Source of the DNA: Eubacteriales bacterium
GTDB taxonomy: Bacteria; Bacillota; Clostridia; Oscillospirales; Acutalibacteraceae
Assembly: GCA_029219885.1 (NCBI GenBank)
Contig: JAQXUH010000089.1
Coordinates: 1-41,257, forward strand
Reading direction: 5' to 3'
Length of the DNA: 41,257 bases
A program made the position numbers and the translations under genes. Within the stretch, counting starts at the first letter, position 1. Every line of letters begins with the position of its first letter. Below, in pieces: positions 8,100 to 15,753 of this stretch. The notes under the pieces were generated by a model. It saw only the letters and a program-made list of their open reading frames with translations, made no database searches and was not told the DNA's origin.

Positions 8100-8897
8100 A
8101 TGACTAACGAGGAATATATAAAAGCTATTGAACTTCGTCGTTCAAGGAGGACATATACGGCTAAAGGACTTGACGCTGACACGATAGAGGTTGTTAAAAA
8201 TCTCATTGATGTTGTAAATGAAAAGGCAGGACTTAATTTTCAGCTTATCGAAAACGGCACAAGACCTTTTACTATCGTTACCGGCAAGTTTTCCTATATT
8301 GCGGTATGCGGTCCTGATACTGAAAAAGCGAGAATTCAAAGCGGTTATTGGGGTGAAATGATAGTTCTCCAATGCGTTTATCACGGCTTGGGTACTTGCT
8401 GGATAACAGGCAGCTATGACGAGAATAAGGTATACGAGGACGCATCAATTCCCAAGGACCAAAGGCTTTACGGCGTTATCGTTATCGGACGTGTTAAAGA
8501 TAAACTCAGCACCAAAGAAAAGCTGATATATAATACAACTCACAAGCAGAATAAACCGTACCAAAAGATGTTTGACGTCTGCGACGAAAAGCTTCCGCCG
8601 TACTATGAGTACGCTATGAAACTTGTTGAAAAAGCACCGTCGGCAACTAACAGACGTCCTGTTCATTTCAAATATGAAAACGGCGTAATTTCGGCAAGCG
8701 TTGATGCTCCCTATTCCGACAAGAGCCTTGATTTTGGTATTGCACAGCTTCATTTTCAGCTTGGAGCGGCAGCGAAAGGACTTAAGGGCCAATGGGATTT
8801 CTCGGGCAGATTTTGTACTGAGGACGGCAAGGTAATTAAATTCCCTGAGTCTGAAAATAAAGAAAACACATCACAGGAGGGTGACGAAAATGAGTGA
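8100..8897 (+). CDS. Nitroreductase-family protein (TM1586 type)
   Basis: 265-aa FMN-dependent oxidoreductase of the nitroreductase fold. Seen: N-terminal RRSRRTYTAKGLD (flavin phosphate-binding arginines), YWGEMIVLQCVYHGLGTCWITGSY (family segment contacting flavin), YGVIVIGR, then a second half with LVEKAPSATNRRPVHFKYENG and DFGIAQLHFQLGAAAKGLKG. The order of these two halves, with the APSATNRRP motif late in the protein, fits the 'putative TM nitroreductase' subfamily rather than the usual 170-200 aa type. Physiological substrate unknown. ATG 8100 has only a modest AGGGTG site. Overlaps the next gene by 8 nt. Confidence 0.82.
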   Translation: MTNEEYIKAIELRRSRRTYTAKGLDADTIEVVKNLIDVVNEKAGLNFQLIENGTRPFTIVTGKFSYIAVCGPDTEKARIQSGYWGEMIVLQCVYHGLGTCWITGSYDENKVYEDASIPKDQRLYGVIVIGRVKDKLSTKEKLIYNTTHKQNKPYQKMFDVCDEKLPPYYEYAMKLVEKAPSATNRRPVHFKYENGVISASVDAPYSDKSLDFGIAQLHFQLGAAAKGLKGQWDFSGRFCTEDGKVIKFPESENKENTSQEGDENE

Positions 8898-9762
8898 TAC
8901 AGCAGTGAAAAGCGAAAAGAAAAAGTGGTCTAAAAAGAAAAAAGCAATAGTAATCGTTTTATGCGTGCTTTTGGCTTTGATTGTTCTTGTAGTTGCAGGC
9001 GGTATTTACGCACTTAACTGGTACTGCAAGACAGCAGATTACGAAGTGGTTTCCACCGACAAACAGGTAACTCTCGTTGCTCACAGAGGTATGAGAAGTG
9101 TTGCTCCCGAGAATACCACTGCGGCTTTTGAGCAGGCAGGCGAGCACGGATATTGGGGTGCAGAATGCGATATTTACAGAACTGCCGACGGTGTTTGGAT
9201 TGTTTCTCACGATACTCATACATACAGAATGATGGATAAATCTGCTTTTGTAGAGAAAAAAACTTATGACGAGCTGATGGAAATGACAGTTGACAACGGC
9301 TCTAACATTCAGGACTATCCTGATTTGAAATTCTGCTCTCTTGAGGAGTATCTGCAAATCTGCGTAAAGTATAATATGACTGCCGTTATTGAGCTTAAGG
9401 GCGAGAATAATACAGAATATTACAACGAGGTAGTTGACCTTGTAAATCAGTATAACGCAAAGGCAGTTTACATTTCTTTCCATTTTGAAAACTTGCAGAA
9501 AATCAGAGCGTTAACTGATGATCAGGTATATTATCTTGTTAAGGAAATTACCGATGAGGATATTGAACTTGCAAAATCTCTTGAAAACTGCGGTATAGAT
9601 TTTGACGGCAACAGAGACGAAAATTTTGAAACAGATATTATTTCAAAATGTCAGGACGAGGGACTTGCAATGGGTGCTTGGACAATTAATACCCTTGAGT
9701 CTATGGACCGACTTGTGGATAATGGCGTAACTCTTATCACTACCGACTGCATTACAAAATAA
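8890..9762 (+). CDS. Membrane-anchored glycerophosphodiester phosphodiesterase
   Basis: 290-aa GDPD-family enzyme expected to hydrolyse glycerophosphodiesters or polyglycerol-phosphate polymers to an alcohol and glycerol 3-phosphate. A Lys-rich N-terminus precedes one membrane span (about residues 19-43), so the catalytic domain faces the outside. Catalytic motifs: VAHRGMRSVAPENTTAAF (His-Arg...Glu-Asn), AECDIYRTADGVWIVSHD (metal-binding Glu, Asp and catalytic His), AVIELKGE. The C-terminus AWTINTLESMDRLVDNGVTL is also typical. ATG 8890 has CAGGAGG nine nucleotides upstream; an in-frame GTG at 8881 lies on the ribosome site and was rejected. Operon with the nitroreductase. Confidence 0.9.
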   Translation: MSDTAVKSEKKKWSKKKKAIVIVLCVLLALIVLVVAGGIYALNWYCKTADYEVVSTDKQVTLVAHRGMRSVAPENTTAAFEQAGEHGYWGAECDIYRTADGVWIVSHDTHTYRMMDKSAFVEKKTYDELMEMTVDNGSNIQDYPDLKFCSLEEYLQICVKYNMTAVIELKGENNTEYYNEVVDLVNQYNAKAVYISFHFENLQKIRALTDDQVYYLVKEITDEDIELAKSLENCGIDFDGNRDENFETDIISKCQDEGLAMGAWTINTLESMDRLVDNGVTLITTDCITK

Positions 9763-9800
9763 ACACTGTGTCTATTATCAGGTTTTCCAATAAAAAACAT

Positions 9801-9829
9801 TTGAAAATTTAAAACTTGTGAAGTATAAT
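9801..9829 (+). promoter_or_regulatory. Promoter of the MATE gene
   Basis: TTGAAA (9801-9806), 17-bp spacer, TATAAT (9824-9829). Predicted start near 9836, so the whole terminator hairpin at 9850 lies in the leader RNA. Confidence 0.8.
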
Positions 9830-9837
9830 ACTTTGCA

Positions 9838-9904
9838 GTGTGTAACCGAAAGGTGTAAGTCCAGCTAAGGACTTGCACCTTTTTTATTTTTTTTATTCGG
9901 AGGT
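9838..9904 (+). promoter_or_regulatory. Attenuator-like leader of the MATE gene
   Basis: Holds a 13-bp terminator stem with one G-U pair (9850-9862 with 9869-9881), loop AGCTAA, then a long T-tract, followed at once by the SD CGGAGGT (9898-9904). The 5' arm can alternatively pair in ACC-GAAA-GGT (9845-9854). A six-codon frame, GTG at 9838 to TAA at 9856, ends inside the 5' arm and could let a ribosome control the fold. No known riboswitch class was recognised. Confidence 0.55.
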
Positions 9905-9910
9905 ATTTTA

Positions 9911-11320
9911 ATGGAAAATGAAAATCAGTCCTATCTCGGCAGGGAAAAGATAGGTAAGCTTATGACAAAGTATGCGATACCCTGCATAATTTCTCTTTTG
10001 GTGGCAGCTCTCTATAATATCGTTGACCAGATATTTATTGCAAATGCCGATTATCTCGGCTCTTATGGTAATGCGGCTAATACAGTTGTGTTTCCTCTGA
10101 CAGTAATTGCTCTTGCCGTTGCTGTTATGATAGGCGACGGCTGCTGTGCTTTTGTTTCTCTCAGCTTGGGAATGAAAAAAGAGGACGACGCAAGCAAGAG
10201 TATGGGCAATGCAGTTTTGCTGACATTGATATCAAGTGTAGTTATTACGATTGTATATCTTGTATTTTCCGACCAAATCATCGCGATGTTCGGCGGAACA
10301 GTTAATGCCGAAACCTTTAAACATTCAAAGGAATATTTCTTTTGGATAACTGTGGGAATACCTTTTTATATGTTCGGTCAGGCAATGAATCCTGTAATCA
10401 GAGCCGACGGCAGCCCAAAATTTGCTATGGCGTCAACCTTGGCAGGTGCAGTAGTTAATATTATTCTCGACCCTGTTTTGATTTTCGGTGCAAAGTGGGG
10501 AATGAAAGGTGCGGCTATTGCCACAATTCTCGGTCAGCTTGTTACAGCTGTTCTCGCTGTATGGTATCTTTTCCATACCAAAACAGTAAAGATTACAAAG
10601 AAAGATTTCAAATTCAAATCAAGAGTTGTGGGCAAAACCTTAATGCTTGGTATTTGCAGCTTCCTGTCACAGATTTCACTTGTTGCCGCTATGGCTGCTA
10701 TTAACAATATGATTCGCAAATACGGTGCATTAGACGCAGTATTCTCACAGGAACAGTATGCACAGATTCCTATGGCAGTTGTGGGAATTGTAATGAAGTT
10801 CTTCCAAATCGTAATTTCAATCGTTGTGGGTATATCCGCAGGCTGTATTCCTATTGTGGGATATAATATGGGTGCAGGACTTAACGATAGAGTTAAAAAG
10901 CTTCTTTACCCGTCTTCTTATCTGCGAGGCGGCTGTGGCTTTGTGGCACTTATTATTGTTGAATTTTTCCCAACTCAACTTATCGGTATATTCGGTGCGT
11001 CAAACGAAAGTGCGTACTATACAGATTTTGCTGTTAAAGCCTTTCGTACCTATCTTTGTATGCTTCCTCTTGCCTGTATCAATAAAGCAGCGTTTATCTT
11101 TTTACAGGCGATGGGTAAAGCAGGTGCATCAACAATGCTTTCTATGGTCCGTGAAATCGTTTTCGGCGTAGGCTTTGCACTTCTTCTTCCTGTATTCTTC
11201 GGACTTGACGGCGTACTTTATTCAATGCCTGTGTCTGATTTCCTGACAGCAATCATTTCCGCAGTAGTAATCATAATCACCTACCGCAGCCTGTCAAAGA
11301 ATAATAAGGTTAAAAATTAA
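9911..11320 (+). CDS. MATE-family multidrug/cation antiporter
   Basis: 469-aa integral membrane exporter with about 12 hydrophobic helices in two homologous halves, coupling Na+ or H+ entry to export of cationic drugs or metabolites. MATE traits: MTKYAIPCIISLLVAALYNI followed by VDQIFIANA at the N-terminus, IRADGSPKFAMASTLAGAVVNIILDP after helix 4, and in the second half GISAGCIPIVGYNMGAG. It resembles the MepA/DinF-type branch of Firmicutes. ATG 9911 has CGGAGGT at ideal spacing. Single gene under a terminator-containing leader, suggesting induction by a ligand or by ribosome stalling. Substrate unknown. Confidence 0.92.
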   Translation: MENENQSYLGREKIGKLMTKYAIPCIISLLVAALYNIVDQIFIANADYLGSYGNAANTVVFPLTVIALAVAVMIGDGCCAFVSLSLGMKKEDDASKSMGNAVLLTLISSVVITIVYLVFSDQIIAMFGGTVNAETFKHSKEYFFWITVGIPFYMFGQAMNPVIRADGSPKFAMASTLAGAVVNIILDPVLIFGAKWGMKGAAIATILGQLVTAVLAVWYLFHTKTVKITKKDFKFKSRVVGKTLMLGICSFLSQISLVAAMAAINNMIRKYGALDAVFSQEQYAQIPMAVVGIVMKFFQIVISIVVGISAGCIPIVGYNMGAGLNDRVKKLLYPSSYLRGGCGFVALIIVEFFPTQLIGIFGASNESAYYTDFAVKAFRTYLCMLPLACINKAAFIFLQAMGKAGASTMLSMVREIVFGVGFALLLPVFFGLDGVLYSMPVSDFLTAIISAVVIIITYRSLSKNNKVKN

Positions 11321-11343
11321 ATACTGAAATTTGCATAAAACTA

Positions 11344-11367
11344 AAGGCGGTTCGTATGAACCGCCTT
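11344..11367. terminator. Bidirectional terminator between the MATE gene and galE
   Basis: 10-bp stem AAGGCGGTTC/GAACCGCCTT with GTAT loop. The T-run is weak on both strands (AATTCGTCTT on plus, TAGTTTT on minus). It sits between two converging genes. Confidence 0.6.
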
Positions 11368-11389
11368 AATTCGTCTTATATTAAGCTTA

Positions 11390-12406
11390 TCAATCAGGAT
11401 AGCCGTTTGGGTTTTGGCTCTGCCATCTCCAGGAGTCCTCGCACATTTCCTCGATTCCTCTTTCAGCTTTCCAACCAAGCTCGTTAAGTGCTTTGCTTGG
11501 GTCGGAATAGCAGGTGGCAATATCGCCGGCACGTCTTGGTACGATTTTGTACGGAATATTAACGCCTGATGCCTTTTCAAATGCGTGAACAACATCAAGA
11601 ACGGAATAACCGATACCTGTACCTAAGTTGTAGATAAACAGACCTGTTGTGCCCTCAACCTTATCAACAGCCTTAATATGACCGATAGCAAGGTCAACAA
11701 CGTGGATGTAATCTCTAACGCCTGTGCCGTCAGGAGTGTCATAGTCATCACCGAACACGTTAAGACATTCACGCTTGCCGATAGCAACCTGAGTGATGTA
11801 CGGCATAAGATTATTAGGAATACCGTTAGGGTCCTCACCCATAGTACCGCTCTTGTGAGCACCGATAGGGTTGAAGTAACGAAGGAGACAGATTGACCAT
11901 TCATTGTCGGAAGTGTATAAATCTTTAAGAATACACTCAATCATAAACTTAGTTCTGCCGTATGGATTTGTTACTCCACCAACTTCCATATCCTCTGTAA
12001 GCGGCGAAACGTTGTTCATACCGTATACTGTTGCAGATGATGAGAATACAATCTTCTTGCAATTATGCTTTCTCATAACGTCAAGGAGAACGAGAGTTCC
12101 GTTTACGTTATTGTCGAAATACTCAAGTGGCTTTTCAACGCTTTCGCCGACTGCCTTAAGACCTGCAAAGTGAATTACGGAATCAATGCTTTCACTTTCA
12201 AAAACCTTTGAAAGTCCCTCAGCGTCCCTGATGTCACACTCATAAAACTTAAAATCTTTACCTACAAGAGCCTTAATTCTGTCATAAGAGCTTTTTTTAC
12301 AATTGTAAAGATTATCAACTACAACAACTTCCTTGCCTGCGTTCATAAGCTCCACGCAAGTGTGGGAGCCGATATATCCTAAACCGCCTGTTACTAAAAC
12401 TGACAT
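11390..12406 (-). CDS. galE: UDP-glucose 4-epimerase
   Basis: 338-aa NAD-dependent short-chain dehydrogenase-fold epimerase interconverting UDP-glucose and UDP-galactose for the Leloir pathway and for surface glycans. Seen: VTGGLGYIGSHTCVELMNAG (Rossmann Gly motif), VVVDNLYN, HFAGLKAVGESVEKPL, catalytic FSSSATVYG (Ser/Thr) and NPYGRTKFMIE (Tyr-x-x-x-Lys), and LRYFNPIGAHKSG. Length is standard. ATG 12406 has GGAGG seven nt upstream on the minus strand. It follows proS by 49 nt with no terminator between, so the two may be cotranscribed; no other galactose gene is adjacent. Confidence 0.95.
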   Translation of the reverse strand: MSVLVTGGLGYIGSHTCVELMNAGKEVVVVDNLYNCKKSSYDRIKALVGKDFKFYECDIRDAEGLSKVFESESIDSVIHFAGLKAVGESVEKPLEYFDNNVNGTLVLLDVMRKHNCKKIVFSSSATVYGMNNVSPLTEDMEVGGVTNPYGRTKFMIECILKDLYTSDNEWSICLLRYFNPIGAHKSGTMGEDPNGIPNNLMPYITQVAIGKRECLNVFGDDYDTPDGTGVRDYIHVVDLAIGHIKAVDKVEGTTGLFIYNLGTGIGYSVLDVVHAFEKASGVNIPYKIVPRRAGDIATCYSDPSKALNELGWKAERGIEEMCEDSWRWQSQNPNGYPD

Positions 12407-12455
12407 ATCATTTCCTCCAATTAAAAATCATAGATTACGAATATTTAAAGGGTTA

Positions 12456-13898
12456 TTAATAAGCCTTTCCCCAATAAACCATATGCTTAGCAGGCTTTCC
12501 GCAGCACACACAGGTGTCGGAAATATGCTCCTGCTCGATAGGAATACAACGTGAGCCAACGCCTGTAAGCTCCTTAACCTTATCCTCACATTCCTCGTCG
12601 CCGCACCACATAGCCTTAACGAAACCGTCGCCGTTTTCCTCAAGAGCCTTTGTGATTTCGTCAAGAGTTTTGCAGACATAAGTTCTTCTCTCTCTGTTTT
12701 CCAAAGCAGCCTCGTAAAGTCCGTCACGAACCTCCTGAAGCTTTTCAACGATAACCTCGCTGATATTGTCAAGAGAAACAACTGTCTTTTCTCTGTTATG
12801 TCTTGTTACAACAACGCACTGATTGTTTTCGATATCTTTAGGGCCGATTTCAACGCGGACAGGAACGCCTTTCATTTCATACTCGGCAAATTTCCATCCC
12901 GGAGAATTTTCGGAATCATCAATCTTTGCTCTGCAAACCTTATTAAGTTCGTCGCAAAGTGCGTATGCTCTGTCAAGTACGCCTTCCTTATGCTGTGCAA
13001 CAGGAACAACGATAGCCTGAATAGGAGCAACTGCCGGCGGAAGAACAAGTCCGTTGTCATCGCCGTGAGTCATAATAATTGCACCGATAAGTCTTGTAGT
13101 CATACCCCAAGAGGTCTGATGAGGATAAACAAGCTGATTGTTCTTGTCGGAATACTGAATATCAAATGCCTTTGCAAAGCCGTCACCGAAGTAGTGGCTT
13201 GTACCTGCCTGAAGTGCCTTGCCGTCGTGCATAAGTGCCTCAATACAGTATGTTCTCTCTGCACCGGCAAACTTATCACTTTCTGTCTTCATACCCTGAA
13301 CAACAGGAATTGCCAAATCTTTCTGGCAGAACTCGGTGTAAACGCCGAGCATCTTCTCTGTTTCCTCAATAGCCTCTTCTGCTGTTGCGTGGAGAGTATG
13401 TCCCTCCTGCCACAAAAATTCTCTTGAACGCAGGAAAGGTCTTGTGGTCTTTTCCCATCTTACAACAGATACCCACTGATTATAGAGCTTAGGCAAATCT
13501 CTGTAAGAGTGAACTATATCCTTAAAGTGCTCGCAGAAAAGAGTTTCGGAAGTAGGTCTTACACAAAGTCTTTCCTCAAGCTTTTCGCTTCCGCCGTAGG
13601 TTACCCAAGCACATTCGGGAGCAAAGCCCTCAACGTGGTCTGCCTCTTTCTGGAGCAGGCTTTCAGGGATAAACATCGGCATATTGACATTCTCGTGTCC
13701 TGTTGCCTTGAACATTCCGTCAAGAATTCTCTGTATATTTTCCCAAATAGCATAGCCGTAAGGTCTTATTACCATACAGCCCTTGACGCTGGTGTATGAG
13801 ATAAGCTCTGCTTTTTTGCACACGTCTGTGTACCATTTAGCAAAATCTTCATCCATTGATGTGATAGCGTCTACCATTTTCTTTTGGTTGTTTGCCAT
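12456..13898 (-). CDS. proS: Prolyl-tRNA synthetase (short, archaeal/eukaryote-like form)
   Basis: 480-aa class II synthetase charging tRNA-Pro. It lacks the editing insertion of the long bacterial enzyme and carries the extra C-terminal domain of the ProS type 3 branch: [10 protein letters not shown]...[10 protein letters not shown], four or more cysteines that may bind zinc, ending in KAY. Class II motif 2 lies in [41 protein letters not shown] is also diagnostic. ATG 13898 (MANNQKK) is preferred over upstream codons because AGGAG lies at proper spacing. Promoter at 13933-13961. The leader is too short for a T-box. Possibly cotranscribed with galE. Confidence 0.95.
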   Translation of the reverse strand: MANNQKKMVDAITSMDEDFAKWYTDVCKKAELISYTSVKGCMVIRPYGYAIWENIQRILDGMFKATGHENVNMPMFIPESLLQKEADHVEGFAPECAWVTYGGSEKLEERLCVRPTSETLFCEHFKDIVHSYRDLPKLYNQWVSVVRWEKTTRPFLRSREFLWQEGHTLHATAEEAIEETEKMLGVYTEFCQKDLAIPVVQGMKTESDKFAGAERTYCIEALMHDGKALQAGTSHYFGDGFAKAFDIQYSDKNNQLVYPHQTSWGMTTRLIGAIIMTHGDDNGLVLPPAVAPIQAIVVPVAQHKEGVLDRAYALCDELNKVCRAKIDDSENSPGWKFAEYEMKGVPVRVEIGPKDIENNQCVVVTRHNREKTVVSLDNISEVIVEKLQEVRDGLYEAALENRERRTYVCKTLDEITKALEENGDGFVKAMWCGDEECEDKVKELTGVGSRCIPIEQEHISDTCVCCGKPAKHMVYWGKAY

Positions 13899-13932
13899 AA
13901 AGTATCTCCTTTTCACAATTTTTCAATATAGT

Positions 13933-13961
13933 ATTATAAACTAATTTAAACCATATGTAAA
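13933..13961 (-). promoter_or_regulatory. Promoter of proS (galE)
   Basis: On the minus strand TTTACA (13956-13961), 17-bp spacer, TATAAT (13933-13938); start near 13926, 28 nt before the gene. Confidence 0.75.
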
Positions 13962-14108
13962 CAATAAGTTTTGCAAATTTTAAACCTTTTTGAATATGAG
14001 AGGTATAATACTGCACAATTTATTTTGACAAAGTTAAACAAAATTATAAAAGTCTACAAAATGTAATAAAATCAAAAAACAAATAGTATATTGGAAACTA
14101 TTTTCCTC

Positions 14109-14137
14109 TTGAATTATAGCGTCGATTGTAGTATAAT
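14109..14137 (+). promoter_or_regulatory. Promoter of the ATP synthase operon
   Basis: TTGAAT (14109-14114), 17-bp spacer, TATAAT (14132-14137). The stretch 13962-14108 between this and the proS promoter is AT-rich; it includes a second TATAAT (14004-14009) without a good -35 and a TTGACA (near 14034) without a good -10. Confidence 0.8.
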
Positions 14138-14157
14138 TCATATGATAACTAAAGGAG

Positions 14158-14946
14158 GTGTTTGCAACGTTTGGTCCTTTAACAATGAAACTCGATTTGC
14201 AGCAGGAAATTCAGGAACAGCTCAATATCGAGGAAGTATTCAGCTTTAATATCGGCGGTGTTAAAATCGGCATTGACGAATCTACTGTAGTATCGTGGAT
14301 AATTATGGCTGTACTGACTGTCCTTGCTATTATCCTTACTCGCAATTTTAAGGTGACAGGTGAGATTAGCAGACGGCAGGCATTTATGGAGATGATTTAC
14401 GAAAAGTCTGTTGACTTTTTCAAGGGCATTATGGGTCCTAAAGCATATAGGTATATACCGTGGCTTATGAGTATGGCTCTTTTTATCGGTACATCTAATA
14501 TTATCGGTATGTTCGGTCTCAAGCCTCCTACAAAAAGTATGCAGGTAACTGCCGTAATGGCGATAACAAGTATTGTTCTTGTGGAGTACGCTGCTATCAG
14601 AGAAAAGGGATTCGTGGGCAGACTGAAAGCCTTTACAAAGCCTATGGCTGCCATAACTCCTATTAACATTATGGAGATTATAACAAAACCGCTTTCACTT
14701 TGTATGCGACTTTTCGGTAATGTTATCGGTGCGTTTATCATTATGGAGCTTATCAAGGCGGTTGTCCCTGTATTTCTGCCGGTAGTTTTGAGCCTGTATT
14801 TTGATATTTTTGACGGACTTTTACAGGCGTATATTTTCGTTTTCCTGACAGCACTTTACATTCAGGAGGCTGTTGAAACGGAAGAGGAAACTAAGCAGAG
14901 AAAAAGCAAGAAAAAGATGAGGAAAAGAAAAGCGAAGGCAGAGTAA
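14158..14946 (+). CDS. atpB: F1Fo ATP synthase subunit a
   Basis: Membrane subunit forming the proton half-channels against the c-ring. About five to six membrane helices; the essential arginine lies in PLSLCMRLFGNVIGAFIIMELI-type sequence near the middle-to-end (helix 4 of the family), followed by LQAYIFVFLTALYIQEAV. A very basic tail with repeated Lys/Arg follows. The start is uncertain: coordinates give the longest frame, but GTG 14158 lies on the SD AGGAGG (14153-14158), the next in-frame ATG is 14185 (26 nt past the SD), and ACG 14167 has ideal spacing. Length is 253-262 aa depending on start. First gene of the operon; no atpI is seen. Confidence 0.92.
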   Translation: MFATFGPLTMKLDLQQEIQEQLNIEEVFSFNIGGVKIGIDESTVVSWIIMAVLTVLAIILTRNFKVTGEISRRQAFMEMIYEKSVDFFKGIMGPKAYRYIPWLMSMALFIGTSNIIGMFGLKPPTKSMQVTAVMAITSIVLVEYAAIREKGFVGRLKAFTKPMAAITPINIMEIITKPLSLCMRLFGNVIGAFIIMELIKAVVPVFLPVVLSLYFDIFDGLLQAYIFVFLTALYIQEAVETEEETKQRKSKKKMRKRKAKAE

Positions 14947-14991
14947 TCCGCTTTTGTGATATAAATTTTAAATCAATATCAAAGGAGATAA

Positions 14992-15225
<234 letters not shown>

Positions 15226-15270
15226 TTAAGCAGATTGTTGATATTTTTACTATGAAAGGAAATTCGGTAA

Positions 15271-15753
15271 ATGCTTAAATTTGACTGGAATATGCTTTGG
15301 ACTCTTATCAATTTGATAATTTTCTTTGTGCTGATGAAGGTATTCCTTTTTAAGCCTATAAAGAAAACTCTCGATAAGCGTAAGGAGCTCATTGATAATC
15401 AATTTAAAGAGGCTGACGATGCAAAGGCTGAGGCTGAAAATCTTAAAACGCAGTACGAGCAGCAGCTTGACGGCGTAGAGGACGAAAGGGCTCAGATTAT
15501 AGCCAAGGCACGAGAGGATGCAAAGGCAGAGTACGACAAGACTATTGACCGTGCCCGTGACGATGCACAGAAAATTAAGGATGAAGCGGCAAAGGCTGCC
15601 AAGCTTCAGACTGAAAAAGCAAAGCGTGCCGTTAAAGAAGAAATTGCTCAGGTTGCTATTCAGGCAGCTGAAAAGGTTGTGGGCAGAGAGGTTTCAGCTC
15701 AGACCGACAGCGATATCTTTGACGAATTTTTAAATGAAAGCAGTGATAAGTAA
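15271..15753 (+). CDS. atpF: F1Fo ATP synthase subunit b
   Basis: 160-aa peripheral stalk subunit. An N-terminal membrane helix (about 8-28, WTLINLIIFFVLMKVFLF) is followed by KPIKKTLDKRKELI and a long charged, Ala/Lys/Glu-rich helix that dimerises as a coiled coil and ends in a delta-binding segment. The stop codon overlaps the next ATG (TAATG, 1-nt overlap at 15753), so the fusion gene downstream depends on coupled translation; no SD is obvious there. Confidence 0.93.
   Translation: MLKFDWNMLWTLINLIIFFVLMKVFLFKPIKKTLDKRKELIDNQFKEADDAKAEAENLKTQYEQQLDGVEDERAQIIAKAREDAKAEYDKTIDRARDDAQKIKDEAAKAAKLQTEKAKRAVKEEIAQVAIQAAEKVVGREVSAQTDSDIFDEFLNESSDK

Noticed and set aside
8959-9483. 174-codon open frame on the minus strand
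   Set aside because: Lies wholly inside the GDPD gene, has no ribosome site and no recognisable family; shadow of the coding strand.
12798-13427. 209-codon open frame on the plus strand
   Set aside because: Fully antisense to proS, Cys-rich shadow composition, no SD.
13962-14108. Additional promoters or an RNA gene between proS and atpB
   Set aside because: A lone TATAAT (14004) and a lone TTGACA (about 14034) lack partners at proper spacing, and no stable structured RNA is apparent.
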